A stretch of 64,000 nt of DNA from an uncultured Shewanella sp. (GCF_947497935.1 NZ_CANMIO010000020.1:19471-83470); one strand, 5' to 3'. Shown: positions 1-9,251, counted from the first letter of the stretch. The notes: generated by a model not told the origin, from the letters alone. Translations and numbers: made by a program.

Positions 1-797
1 ATTCGTTTAGACAGGGTAATTAACTCTTTACACTCTTGTATATCCATAGAGCAACAGATATCCGGACCAGAGCGATCTTTGCTATCGGTGAAGTGCCTTT
101 CCAGCACCGACGCTCCACAAGCAACAGCTCCCAAACATGCTAGGTTATCAACACTATGATCAGACAACCCCACTACCGAATCAGGGAATTCACGTTGCAA
201 CTCTTCCATTGCTCCTATACGAATAAGCTGATCGGGAGTTGGGTATAAATTTGTCGTATGCAATAGGCAAAATGGTGTTTTATGCTTTCTGAAAATGTTG
301 ACAGCTTTAGAAATTGACGCAATGTCATTCATCCCAGTACTTAAGATAACTGGTTTCCCCAAACTCGCGATAAGTTCTAATAGTGGGTAATTATTACACT
401 CACCAGAACCAATTTTATAAGCAGGAACACCCATCCGCTCTAACCTTAAGACTGCAGCTCGAGAGAAAGGAGTGCTAATGAAAATCGCGCCCTTTGATTC
501 AACATACAGCTTAAGTTTTGTTTCATCATCTTCATTTAAAGCACATCTAGCCATAATCTCGTAAATTGATACATCGGCATTGCCAGGAATTACACTCTTA
601 GCTTCACTACTCATTTCATCTTCAACAACATGAGTCTGGTGCTTGATAACTTCTGCTCCAGCTTCAACAGCAGCATCAACCATCTCAAAAGCCACTTGTA
701 AAGAGCCCTCATGGTTAATACCAATTTCTGCAATCACTAAAGGGTCGTAATCTAAACCAACTTTACGTCCACAAATATCAAATACTGGATTGTTCAT
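1..797 (-). CDS. neuB: N-acetylneuraminate (nonulosonate) synthase, 3' end cut by window edge
   Basis: Condenses a hexosamine such as ManNAc with phosphoenolpyruvate to make a nine-carbon nonulosonic acid (sialic, legionaminic or related) in the cytoplasm. The reading frame runs from an ATG at 797 off the left edge, giving 265 codons of the TIM-barrel part. Visible family signatures are IAEIGINHEG near residue 22, KHQTH near residue 57, STPFS, YKIGSGE, LSTGM and GLSDHS. The C-terminal antifreeze-like (SAF) domain is outside the window. Its ATG overlaps the stop of neuA by 4 bp (ATGA), so the two are translationally coupled. Which nonulosonate is made cannot be decided without the neighbouring neuC/legionaminic/pseudaminic genes beyond the edge. 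Confidence 0.9.
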   Translation of the reverse strand, partial: MNNPVFDICGRKVGLDYDPLVIAEIGINHEGSLQVAFEMVDAAVEAGAEVIKHQTHVVEDEMSSEAKSVIPGNADVSIYEIMARCALNEDDETKLKLYVESKGAIFISTPFSRAAVLRLERMGVPAYKIGSGECNNYPLLELIASLGKPVILSTGMNDIASISKAVNIFRKHKTPFCLLHTTNLYPTPDQLIRIGAMEELQREFPDSVVGLSDHSVDNLACLGAVACGASVLERHFTDSKDRSGPDICCSMDIQECKELITLSKR

Positions 798-1477
798 ATT
801 ACTTCTCTCAAAATTTGTTCAACTTTTAGCAGATCATCAATTGTATCAATATCTGCAGATTCTTTTTCAGACATTACGAATGGAAACACATTATCTCTAG
901 GTATTTGCTTGTTCTTCATAAACTCTTTTATATCAAAAATATAAAGCGAACCATTCGGTTGATATGCTTTTGGTAAATCTTGTCGCCTCATATATGGAGC
1001 TCCAGGACTAAATAAGCCCGTAATTGAGCCGTCCTCCATTTGCCTATAAGCTTTTATTGGCGTATGTGCAGGCTCAAAGGCCCCTAGTACAAGATTAGCT
1101 GCTTTGTCTTTATACAATTGAAATGCATTATCTATATGCATAGATGTTCTTAAGGGTGATGTTGGTTGCAACAAAGTCATTGTATCCATCTGAACACCTT
1201 GCTCCGAGAGATAACCAATTGCATGCTCAATAACTGACTCACTGGTAGAAGTGTCTTTAGCAAGGTCTTGAGGTCTTGGAATTATTAATGCTCCAAAATG
1301 CTTACTTATTTCAGCTATTTCTTCATCTTCAGTCGATACAAATACCATATCAATTCCAGAGGAATGAATGGCAGCTTGAATTGTCCAACCGATAAGTGGC
1401 TTGCCGCCTAACTGGAGCACATTTTTTCTTGGCAGCCCCTTGGAGCCACCTCTTGCCGTAATCAATGCTATATTCAT
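794..1477 (-). CDS. neuA: CMP-nonulosonate (N-acetylneuraminate family) cytidylyltransferase
   Basis: Activates the NeuB product with CTP to the CMP-sugar used by sialyltransferases. At 227 residues it has the usual length of single-domain bacterial NeuA. The nucleotide-binding loop ITARGGSKGLPRKN is at residues 6-19, LLQPTSPLR lies in the middle, and the Mg-binding ADIDT segment is near the C-terminus. It is followed by neuB with a 4-bp overlap and preceded by a sialyltransferase-like gene, so donor synthesis and transfer are in one operon. CMP-legionaminate or CMP-pseudaminate synthetases (PtmB, PseF) are the alternatives; they cannot be separated by eye. Confidence 0.85.
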   Translation of the reverse strand: MNIALITARGGSKGLPRKNVLQLGGKPLIGWTIQAAIHSSGIDMVFVSTEDEEIAEISKHFGALIIPRPQDLAKDTSTSESVIEHAIGYLSEQGVQMDTMTLLQPTSPLRTSMHIDNAFQLYKDKAANLVLGAFEPAHTPIKAYRQMEDGSITGLFSPGAPYMRRQDLPKAYQPNGSLYIFDIKEFMKNKQIPRDNVFPFVMSEKESADIDTIDDLLKVEQILREVI

Positions 1478-1515
1478 TATACTTTCATTCGTATTTATCA
1501 GAATTACAATTAGGC

Positions 1516-2505
1516 TTACAAGCCTAATTTCGTAATAGAATGTCTTAGCTTCGGAGGCATCTCAAAGTAATCAGGTGCCCCAGCATAGATAATCTCTTCG
1601 CAAAAACCATCAAAACAATTACCGGCCGTAGAACTTAAGGATATCACTTTGTTCACGCGAACATTTAAAATAGGCATCAACTCGCAGGGGAAACTAGATT
1701 TCAATATTATAGCTTCTGGAAAATGATGCTGGTAGTCAGTGACCTCACGTGGGTGTGGCTTTATCACAAGCTTTGATGGATCAACTCCAAGCTCCTGCAC
1801 CAACCTTCTGTAACCATTTACTTTTTTAATCTCTGTGTAATTATTAGACTCACTCCAAGGTTGGGTGAACAATATGCTGCATGTTTGATCTATTAAGCTA
1901 AAATCCGAGGCTGCCACATTGAAAATATCTAATATTTCTGACTGTTGCTTAAAATCCTTACCAGCCCACAACTTGAAGAAGTCGATAACAACAACTTTCC
2001 CTTCAAATGCTGGTAGTAAATGAATTGGTTTCGAGACGACGAAATGATCGATCCGACTGACTTTATTGGGCTCTTTTAAACACAATATATCAACAAGCCC
2101 ACGTTTCTTGTCACCATGTGCCAATTCATAGTGTGTGGCAGTACCGTCTTCAATTTGAATTCGCTTAATGTCGATTAACCAATTATTAATTTGTCGAGCA
2201 TGTCCAATGCAGATGTCATACTGCGAAAAAAGTTTCTTTTGAGCAATTTTTCGTGAAATATAGTTATATGGATTATTGAGTATTTTTGGCATAGGCTTTG
2301 GTATAAATTGGTAACTATCCTCCAAAACCTTAGTAAAATTTTTCAATCTTTCAATAAACTCAATTGAAATTCGATCACCGAAGATTAGAAAGTCTTTCTC
2401 TCTCCAGTTTGGATCACATAAAAGATACAGAAATAAACTGTAATAGGTACTTTCAAATACCAACACTCGATCTGTACTTACACCTATTTTTTCCAAGACA
2501 TTCAT
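1516..2505 (-). CDS. Sialyltransferase-like glycosyltransferase (polysialyltransferase/GT52-type GT-B fold)
   Basis: Probably moves a nonulosonic acid from its CMP-donor onto LPS or another glycan at the inner membrane. The 329-residue protein carries the two short motifs typical of bacterial GT-B sialyltransferases: a D/E-D/E-G motif (EDG at 119-121, within IEDGTATHYE) and an HP motif (HP at 251-252, within IKPHPRE). An SST motif follows at 291-293, as in polysialyltransferases. No signal peptide or membrane segment is evident. It lies directly upstream of neuA/neuB, which make the donor. The motifs are seen; the family assignment is from general knowledge; acceptor and linkage are unknown. 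The DNA is noticeably AT-rich compared with waaA or kbl. Confidence 0.7.
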   Translation of the reverse strand: MNVLEKIGVSTDRVLVFESTYYSLFLYLLCDPNWREKDFLIFGDRISIEFIERLKNFTKVLEDSYQFIPKPMPKILNNPYNYISRKIAQKKLFSQYDICIGHARQINNWLIDIKRIQIEDGTATHYELAHGDKKRGLVDILCLKEPNKVSRIDHFVVSKPIHLLPAFEGKVVVIDFFKLWAGKDFKQQSEILDIFNVAASDFSLIDQTCSILFTQPWSESNNYTEIKKVNGYRRLVQELGVDPSKLVIKPHPREVTDYQHHFPEAIILKSSFPCELMPILNVRVNKVISLSSTAGNCFDGFCEEIIYAGAPDYFEMPPKLRHSITKLGL

Positions 2506-2508
2506 TAT

Positions 2509-3573
2509 TTACAATTTCCAATAACCTAGCTTCTTACGCATCTTAAGATGACGCAACAAGTTCATAGGCTTAGGTTTAAGATCATCTGTACCATTTTCAA
2601 CTAACTTATCAGTAGCCGCTAAAACACGCTCACTAGATAGTCCATCTCGAAAAGGGTGGATGTCACCACAATAGCGTTCTATCTCAGCCATCAACTCTGT
2701 AGGTCGTCCCAGTACTTTCTCTATCGCTGGCTGGATTTCATCCAGTTCTTCTACATTGACTAGGTGTGAACTATGAGTTTGATTATTAAAGGTCACTACA
2801 GGCTTACCCTGTAGTAAAAACATAATCAAAATCGATGAAGTATCACACAGCATCACATCTGCTGCTTTCAATAACGGCAACACATTATCCGTTTCAACAA
2901 ATGTCAGATTTTCGTTTTCAAGCGCCTTATACTTATCAACGATCTCTTGACCCATCTTAGGATGGAACTGTACCAACCAACGCCAATCTCCTTGTTGAGA
3001 TAATGTCTTGATTTGCTCATAAACTACTGGTGCACAGGATAAACTACGAGAGAATGTCGAACAAAATAGAACAACTGGCCTGTCATCACCCTCCACATCA
3101 TAAGGTCGCTCTAAACCCTCCTTAAACATAGGATCAAGTGTCGGCCAGCCGGTTTCAACCACTTTAAAGGTTCCAAATTTGTCGGCAAGTTCCTCAAAAG
3201 GTAAGGTTGTTGCTGGCCCTTGAGTACAGTAGAGATCGAAACAGTCACGTATTTCAAAGTGATCTTCACGACCTCTATGATTCATCTTGCCTGCATTAAA
3301 GCCATGGAATACACCCACTTTAACACCAGGAATAAAACGCGGCACAACATTACCAGGAACGAACACCGCGTCAGGCTTCCAAGATTTGACCTGCTCAATG
3401 GTTAAGAGTCGTTTCTCTGTTGGCTTTAAGAAGTCAGGATCGACCTCATTCCCTTCTAAAAACCAGCAAACTTCATCGCCTCTAGCCAGAATAACGGCTT
3501 GCAGAGGCCTCAACATGGCGTATGAATAATTCTGCGCTATATATAATAGATAACGTTTGTTGTTCGCACTCAC
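2509..3573 (-). CDS. CDP-glycerol glycerophosphotransferase-like protein (TagF/TagB family)
   Basis: Resembles the C-terminal catalytic region of enzymes that transfer polyol phosphates from CDP-polyols in teichoic acid and some Gram-negative capsule/LPS pathways. Supporting signatures are VFHGFNAGK, the phosphate-binding QFHPKMGQE and CDTSSILIMF followed by GKPVVTFNN. I chose the GTG at 3573 because an AGGGG ribosome-binding site sits 7 bases upstream; a GTG at 3588 is also in frame. It is followed after 3 bp by the sialyltransferase-like gene. No CDP-glycerol synthesis gene is in the window, so the substrate may be something other than glycerol phosphate. Confidence 0.65.
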   Translation of the reverse strand: MSANNKRYLLYIAQNYSYAMLRPLQAVILARGDEVCWFLEGNEVDPDFLKPTEKRLLTIEQVKSWKPDAVFVPGNVVPRFIPGVKVGVFHGFNAGKMNHRGREDHFEIRDCFDLYCTQGPATTLPFEELADKFGTFKVVETGWPTLDPMFKEGLERPYDVEGDDRPVVLFCSTFSRSLSCAPVVYEQIKTLSQQGDWRWLVQFHPKMGQEIVDKYKALENENLTFVETDNVLPLLKAADVMLCDTSSILIMFLLQGKPVVTFNNQTHSSHLVNVEELDEIQPAIEKVLGRPTELMAEIERYCGDIHPFRDGLSSERVLAATDKLVENGTDDLKPKPMNLLRHLKMRKKLGYWKL

Positions 3574-3602
3574 AACAATTCCCCTCACAAACTCTTCAAT
3601 GT

Positions 3603-4688
3603 TTATTTAACCAACGCCAAATATTCTTGAGCAATCCGTGCTGCTTGTACTTTTGCTAAAATATCGACTTCTACCAATTTTGGTGGCCCTACTAATACTT
3701 CATCTAATTTACTTGCCAAGGCATTTGGATCGCGACGAGGAACTAAAAACCTTGCCAACTCTCCGCTCATAATTTCGCGCGGCCCATGAGGGCAATCGGT
3801 ACTGACCACAGGAGTGCCACAGGCTAATGACTCAATTAAAACGGTCGGTAGGCCCTCAAAGTCAGAACTCAACACCAAGGCTCTGGCATTTTTAATCCAA
3901 GGAAATGGATTTAACTGAAACCCTGGAATAATCACCCTATGCTCCACACCAAACTTCTTAGCAGCTTTAAGCGCCTTTTTAGGCTTATGGCACAAAAGCA
4001 CTACTGGGATCTGGCTCTTCATTTTAGCCATTGACTGAAACAGCACATCATGACGCTTCTGCTTTACATATCGCCCAATGTGTATCAAATAATCGCTATC
4101 GGGGATCTCTTGAGCTTTCTGCTGTGATAGCGCAGTAATATCATCGAACTCAAACGGATTATAGATACACCTTATCGAAGCGGGCTCAATACGCTTAGTC
4201 CGTACAATTTCATTGGCAATCCCTTCTGACACCGTCACCAGATGCTGCCCATTTAATGCTTTTTTAGCCCAAAACTTATTTAAATAAGCAAAAGGGCCCA
4301 GCTTAGCGTGCCGTATTAGCTCCTCCTCTACAGAGGCATGCACCACCACAAACAATGGTGAAACCTCAGTTTTCACCATCAAGCGGTTAGTTTTATCTAA
4401 GTTGGATAAAAATAGATCAAACTTTCCAAATTCAGCTTCAATATTATCAATCTTCTTTCTCAACCTAGAAACTGCAAATTTGAATCGGAAAGCACGATCA
4501 AAATCTTTATCTTCTTTCGTAAAACAGACATGAACAGGCAAACTCGGAGGGATATCAAATGCAACGCTATCAATCATCACTAAAAAATGGGCTTCATGTC
4601 CCATCTCAGTAAACTCTTTAGCCAGTGTTAGCATCACTTTCTCAGCACCACCACCAGCCAAACTATCAATCGCGATTGCAATCCTCAT
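3603..4688 (-). CDS. GT4-family glycosyltransferase
   Basis: A retaining GT-B glycosyltransferase, probably adding a hexose to the LPS core or an attached glycan in the cytoplasm. The N-terminal acceptor domain starts with the glycine-rich GGGAEKVMLTLAKEF near residue 11. The C-terminal donor domain has IGRYVKQKRHD and the E-x7-E type signature EGLPTVLIESLACGTPVVSTD. It has 361 residues, normal for the family. It is 2 bp from the gene upstream and 29 bp from the CDP-glycerol-type gene downstream, so co-transcription is likely. Sugar and acceptor cannot be read from sequence. Confidence 0.8.
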   Translation of the reverse strand: MRIAIAIDSLAGGGAEKVMLTLAKEFTEMGHEAHFLVMIDSVAFDIPPSLPVHVCFTKEDKDFDRAFRFKFAVSRLRKKIDNIEAEFGKFDLFLSNLDKTNRLMVKTEVSPLFVVVHASVEEELIRHAKLGPFAYLNKFWAKKALNGQHLVTVSEGIANEIVRTKRIEPASIRCIYNPFEFDDITALSQQKAQEIPDSDYLIHIGRYVKQKRHDVLFQSMAKMKSQIPVVLLCHKPKKALKAAKKFGVEHRVIIPGFQLNPFPWIKNARALVLSSDFEGLPTVLIESLACGTPVVSTDCPHGPREIMSGELARFLVPRRDPNALASKLDEVLVGPPKLVEVDILAKVQAARIAQEYLALVK

Positions 4689-4690
4689 TA

Positions 4691-5770
4691 CTAGTCTCCG
4701 AATTTTTTATGGAATAACTCCGTGATGATATTCATCCCCATATCTAGGCCGTTAATACACTCACAACTTGCCAAAGCCGTTTCTAATTTCAACAGGTTTT
4801 CAGCTTCAATCAACTTTACTAGTCCATCCGATATCCGCTGTGCCTTACTGTCACTAGAGACGGTTAATCCACTATCTTTACAGACCTTTAGCCGATAATG
4901 TTGATCTTTCGATACCGCAACCGATAAGCTTGGCTTCTTCAGCGCGATTGCCTGCAGTAAAGTATCTCCCCCACTCAGCACAGCGACTTTGGCAGCATCG
5001 AGCAGATCGATTAACTCACCATGATTCAACTCTTTTATCGCTGTAACCCCTTCAGCCTCAACCATATCATTAGGATAGTTAGGCCCATAGACGATCACGC
5101 AGGGGAGCTGCGTAGCTTGATAAATACTCGCAGCCGCTAGCGCAAACTCTTCAACAATAAAGCCTCGACTATTTGTGTGCCCTCCCGAGCCTGCGTTGAG
5201 TAAGATGAACTCGCCGGCAGTTAGGCCATACTCGCTTAGAAGAGCGGCTTGATTTATGGGGTTAGGATTAACGAAAATAGGCCCAATCACCTTTGGCTCT
5301 GGCTTTTCGATTAACCTCAATTTTTGTCTGTCTAGCCAATTAATTGGACCGATAACAAATTCAGGCTGTACCACCCAATGGCTATCAGTTACCCGCGCTC
5401 GTAGTACCTTCATTCCTCTACTGCGCTTGCGCTTATGCTGACTTATAAAAATCACTTTTGCGCCTAGCTTATTCGCATGCACCAATTGAGAGCGTCGACC
5501 AGATGCATCAAAGATGACAAAGTCTGGCAGGAAGAAAGACATAAAGTCATTCACCGCTTTAATATTTTTTGTTGGAGTATCGTCTAAAAGCGCTGCAGGA
5601 AAGGGGCAGCTTGAAGCATAAGGTGCATGACGACTTAAGATAAACTGAATCGTCGCATCGGGCCAGCGACGCTTAACTTCGTTAGCAACAATCAATGATC
5701 GCATGTACTCACCCACCCCCTCAGAAGAGGATACTGGTACAAATAGAAATTTTGGAGATCTTAAGGGCAT
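4691..5770 (-). CDS. GT28/PseG-like nucleotide-sugar protein
   Basis: A 359-residue protein with the organisation of the MurG/PseG/UDP-GlcNAc 2-epimerase superfamily. The N-terminal half has an SSSEGVGEYMRS segment in place of the usual glycine-rich loop. The C-terminal half has LNAGSGGHTNSRG and LSGGDTLLQAI, which look like a nucleotide-sugar pocket. It could be a glycosyltransferase or a hydrolase that trims a UDP-sugar, as PseG does in pseudaminic acid synthesis. Its place between GT4 and GT9 genes favours a transferase. The family is only partly recognisable, so the exact role is open. Confidence 0.55.
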   Translation of the reverse strand: MPLRSPKFLFVPVSSSEGVGEYMRSLIVANEVKRRWPDATIQFILSRHAPYASSCPFPAALLDDTPTKNIKAVNDFMSFFLPDFVIFDASGRRSQLVHANKLGAKVIFISQHKRKRSRGMKVLRARVTDSHWVVQPEFVIGPINWLDRQKLRLIEKPEPKVIGPIFVNPNPINQAALLSEYGLTAGEFILLNAGSGGHTNSRGFIVEEFALAAASIYQATQLPCVIVYGPNYPNDMVEAEGVTAIKELNHGELIDLLDAAKVAVLSGGDTLLQAIALKKPSLSVAVSKDQHYRLKVCKDSGLTVSSDSKAQRISDGLVKLIEAENLLKLETALASCECINGLDMGMNIITELFHKKFGD

Positions 5771-5833
5771 TGAGTCAACTCATCAAACTACGAAGAAGCA
5801 TTATGCTACGGGCATACTAGCAAAAATTTATGC

Positions 5834-6916
5834 TTATGGTTGTTCTAACAAGCCATCTAGCTGAGCAATAACACTATCAACATCGATTCTCTCCATCAAA
5901 TCACTCCCCTTAGCACGAGTGCCCCAAGGAATAGATCTACCAGGATGCTGCTCGGCAATGACCTTATCGTAAACGCTAACCACTGAACCTAAACAGGTAT
6001 ATGGGCCGGTTCGTCCAGGATTTGAATGCGCATATAAACCAATCACTGGTGTGCCTTGGGTAACAGCCATGTGTGCAGGACCAGTATCAGGCGCTAACAC
6101 CACACTCGCTTGTTTAAGTATTGCCAGTAACTGTGGCAAGGAGGTTTTACCCACTTGATTTTCTAATACAGATTTAGTCGCGCTCTGGATATTTTCAGCC
6201 AGTTCCTTTTCAAGTGGTGTTGGACCACCACATAAAATCACTCGATAACCTTTCGCTACTGCATGATCTGCAATTGCAGCATACCGCTCAGGTAACCAGT
6301 TTCGCTCAGCTTTACTGGCGGCAGCGCAAACAACCAACACAGGCGTGCCTGTGGGAATTAGCGCTTCGGCAAACTCACTATCGCCTGCAGGAACCGGAAT
6401 ATTCCAGCGTGGAGACAAATCAGTTACCCCGACAGCCTTAGCAAAGCCCATAAAACCGTCTAAAACATGAGGGGTCGCCTGTGGCTCGATATGATGATTA
6501 GTCACTAACCACTGCCCTTCTTTCGCTCTGAAACGATCGAAGCCAATACGCACTTTTGCCGATATAGCTAGCGATGCGATCGTCGCTCGCAAAGCAATCT
6601 GCATATGCAGTAATACATCAAATTTACGACCTTTGAGCGCTCGCTTTAAGTTGAAATAACTGCGCCAGCCCTGTGACTTATCAAAAATCACAAACTCCAC
6701 GCCCTCAAGATGTTTAAGCAGCTGATACTCTACCTTACCTAAGATCCAAGTGATCTTAAGCTGCGGGTAACGACGCTGTATCGCTTGCACCATAGCCACC
6801 GCATGGCAAACATCGCCTATTGCTGATAGCCTCAGAAGGCATAAAGACTCAGCCTGACTTAAGTCTAAGCTGCTTGATTTTAAGTTCTGATTGTCACTTG
6901 AAGTTGATAAGCTCAT
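5834..6916 (-). CDS. GT9 heptosyltransferase-family protein (WaaF/WaaC-like)
   Basis: Likely transfers a heptose from an ADP-heptose donor to the LPS inner core on the cytoplasmic face of the inner membrane. The 360-residue protein shows the GT9 start LRLSAIGDVCHA (residues ~28-39) and the donor-site segment VLAPDTGPAHMA in the C-terminal half, followed by GLYAHSNPGRTGP. About 25 residues precede the conserved start, slightly longer than usual, so a later start is possible. It is the first gene of the minus-strand surface-glycan run and is divergent from kdkA, with an 85-bp gap that must hold both promoters. Confidence 0.82.
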   Translation of the reverse strand: MSLSTSSDNQNLKSSSLDLSQAESLCLLRLSAIGDVCHAVAMVQAIQRRYPQLKITWILGKVEYQLLKHLEGVEFVIFDKSQGWRSYFNLKRALKGRKFDVLLHMQIALRATIASLAISAKVRIGFDRFRAKEGQWLVTNHHIEPQATPHVLDGFMGFAKAVGVTDLSPRWNIPVPAGDSEFAEALIPTGTPVLVVCAAASKAERNWLPERYAAIADHAVAKGYRVILCGGPTPLEKELAENIQSATKSVLENQVGKTSLPQLLAILKQASVVLAPDTGPAHMAVTQGTPVIGLYAHSNPGRTGPYTCLGSVVSVYDKVIAEQHPGRSIPWGTRAKGSDLMERIDVDSVIAQLDGLLEQP

Positions 6917-7001
6917 TAGTGCTCGAAGGTTATTTAGCGCAATTCACCGATCTTAATGTAGAATGCCTGCAGGTTCCACGCTTTAGCTTACAATTCTATC
7001 T

Positions 7002-7733
7002 ATGAAGTTTAAAAAAACCGCCAAAGGCAGCATCGCTTATTGCCAATATACGCCATCCGACATCGAACCAACTTGGTTCGGCGCTGACTTTTGGCGTGAG
7101 AAATCTGCAATAACTGGTTCATCAAAGGGGCGCTATACCACTTGGTTCGTCGATGCTAACAGTGTTGCTAGCGAACAAAATCAATGGGTACTTCGCCACT
7201 ACTATCGTGGTGGTTTGATAGAAAAAGTCAGCCGTGATCAATATCTATTTACCGGTTTAGAGAAAACCCGCGCAATAGCTGAGCTCGCTTTATTAGAAGC
7301 CTTGTATGAGCAAGGCTTTGCGGTGCCTAAGCCCATCGCGGCCAATGTTGAACGCTCAGGTCTATTTTATCGAGCAGACTTAATCATTGAGCGGGTTGAA
7401 GGCGCAGAAGACTTAGTCGCTAGACTGAGTAAAGCCACTATGTCGACAGAGCAGTGGCAAACTCTCGGTGAAGCGATTGCCGAGTTTCATAATCATGGCG
7501 TTTATCATGCCGATCTTAATGCGAAGAATATTCTTATCTGTGACGATAAGTTTTACCTGATTGACTTTGATCGCGGCGAGCTAAGGAAACCCAATAGTCA
7601 GTGGCAGCAAGCTAACATGAGTCGCCTACTACGCTCATTTAGAAAGGAGCTGGGTAAACAGCCAGATTTAGCATTTACCGAAGAGAAGTGGCAGCAACTG
7701 CATCAGGCTTATCAAGCCAAACTCAATCAGTGA
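7002..7733 (+). CDS. kdkA: 3-deoxy-D-manno-octulosonic acid (Kdo) kinase
   Basis: Phosphorylates the Kdo residue attached to lipid A, giving the phosphorylated single-Kdo inner core found in Haemophilus, Vibrio and Shewanella. The 243-residue protein matches the family length. It has the kinase-like catalytic loop HADLNAKNIL and the metal-binding LIDFDRGE segment, as in other small lipid-linked kinases of the RIO/eukaryotic-like fold. It converges with waaA, whose product attaches the Kdo, and both share the terminator at 7754-7783. The function rests on clear motif match and context. Confidence 0.88.
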   Translation: MKFKKTAKGSIAYCQYTPSDIEPTWFGADFWREKSAITGSSKGRYTTWFVDANSVASEQNQWVLRHYYRGGLIEKVSRDQYLFTGLEKTRAIAELALLEALYEQGFAVPKPIAANVERSGLFYRADLIIERVEGAEDLVARLSKATMSTEQWQTLGEAIAEFHNHGVYHADLNAKNILICDDKFYLIDFDRGELRKPNSQWQQANMSRLLRSFRKELGKQPDLAFTEEKWQQLHQAYQAKLNQ

Positions 7734-7753
7734 CTTTTGAGTTAAACTGAATC

Positions 7754-7783
7754 AAAAAGGTCTGCATCAATGCAGACCTTTTT
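7754..7783. terminator. Bidirectional intrinsic terminator between kdkA and waaA
   Basis: A perfect 13-bp stem (AAAAAGGTCTGCA / TGCAGACCTTTTT) with a TCAA loop. A-rich and T-rich arms on either side let it act for both converging genes. Confidence 0.9.
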
Positions 7784-7809
7784 TGTGCTTTTATCTGTGG
7801 CACGCCGCA

Positions 7810-9075
7810 CTAACTCTTAATAAACGAAGCCACCACCGCCAACTGCTTAACTAGCGAGCCACGGTTCTGCTCAACCACAGCTTTTGCCGCTTCACTCGCT
7901 TGGCGATAAGCCAGCTTATCATCAAACAACCGAATCAAATTTTGCGCCAGCGCTTGAGCCGAATCGACAACCTGTAAACCACCTGCCGACTCCAGTAATC
8001 CTGTTATTTCAATAAAGTCTCGATAGTTAGGTCCCATCATCACAGGTAATCCCATAGCAGCCGGTTCAAGTGGGTTATGACCACCGTGTACAATTAATGA
8101 ACCGCCAACAAAAGCTTGATCGGCGGCGCCATAAAAGGTCAGCAACTCCCCCATAGTATCACCCAATACAACTTGCGTATCGCCTGATACCGCGTCGCTT
8201 TTACTGCGCCTAGCGAGGCTCAAGCCTGCGGACTTAATTGCTTGCGCCGCGGCATCAAACTGCTCTGGATGTCGTGGCACCATAACCATTAGCGCATCAG
8301 GGTAGCTGACCAACAACTGTTGATGCGCCTGAATCAACAAATCAAATTCACCAGGATGGACAGAACCCGCCACCCAAACGGGCTTATCCGTTGCCTGCCA
8401 CTGAGCCCTAAGTGCTTTTGCGGTTTCAATTCGCTGCTGATCAATTGAGATATCAAACTTCAAACTACCACAAACCGTTACTCGCTCACTTGCCACACCT
8501 AAAGCGATAAAACGCTCAGCAGCCTGCAGTGACTGCGCCGCAATACCATCGAGTTGCTTTAGCATAGGTGCCGTCAGCTTTTGATGCTTACGGTATGAAT
8601 CGGCTGACTTTTGCGATAAGCGCGCATTTGCCAATAACACCTTAGCATCAGCCTGTTTAAGATAATGGATCAAGTTTGGCCAAAGCTCTGTTTCCATAAT
8701 AATGCAGTATTTAGGGGTCAACTGTTTAACAAAGCGCAGTGCACACCACATCAAGTCGAATGGTAAATAGCAGTGCTGCACACTGGTGCCAAAAGCACGA
8801 ACAACTTCAGCTGAACCTGTAGGGCTAGTGGTGGTGATGGTAATACTCAGCTTGGGATATTGCTGCTGGATCTGTTTGATTAAGGGAATCGCCGCTAAGG
8901 TTTCCCCCATAGACACCGAATGCACCAAGAGGTCGGTTTGCTTTAATGATTTAAAACCAAAACGCTCATTCCAGCGGCCACGATAATCTTTGCTTTTAAA
9001 GGCGCGCATCGCAAGATACACCAGCAACAGCGGAGTAATTAAATATAAAACTATCGAATAGAGGGTACGATTCAT
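7810..9075 (-). CDS. waaA: Kdo transferase (3-deoxy-D-manno-octulosonic acid transferase)
   Basis: Transfers Kdo from CMP-Kdo to lipid IVA at the inner membrane, an essential step in LPS inner-core assembly. The start chosen is the ATG at 9075, giving 421 residues that begin MNRTLYSIVLYLI, an N-terminal membrane anchor typical of WaaA. A longer reading frame to 9192 adds 39 residues without family resemblance. Signatures are GRWNERFGF, LVHSVSMGE, METELWPN, GSVHPGE and GGSLIVHGGHNPLEPAAMGLP. The nearby kdkA suggests a mono-functional enzyme making a single phosphorylated Kdo, but this is inference. Confidence 0.93.
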   Translation of the reverse strand: MNRTLYSIVLYLITPLLLVYLAMRAFKSKDYRGRWNERFGFKSLKQTDLLVHSVSMGETLAAIPLIKQIQQQYPKLSITITTTSPTGSAEVVRAFGTSVQHCYLPFDLMWCALRFVKQLTPKYCIIMETELWPNLIHYLKQADAKVLLANARLSQKSADSYRKHQKLTAPMLKQLDGIAAQSLQAAERFIALGVASERVTVCGSLKFDISIDQQRIETAKALRAQWQATDKPVWVAGSVHPGEFDLLIQAHQQLLVSYPDALMVMVPRHPEQFDAAAQAIKSAGLSLARRSKSDAVSGDTQVVLGDTMGELLTFYGAADQAFVGGSLIVHGGHNPLEPAAMGLPVMMGPNYRDFIEITGLLESAGGLQVVDSAQALAQNLIRLFDDKLAYRQASEAAKAVVEQNRGSLVKQLAVVASFIKS

Positions 9076-9251
9076 CAAATTTGCTACTTTCTTGCGTTTT
9101 ACTTGAACAATTGCGTTAATGCTAACATGATAGTCAGGCCTTAACGTAATTACACAGGTGTAATTCAAACGGAATAGGCATAATAAAGGCAATTAAGCGG
9201 TCAATTATTTGCCGAGCTAATTATACCGGATATTAATCATTTAGGATGAAT

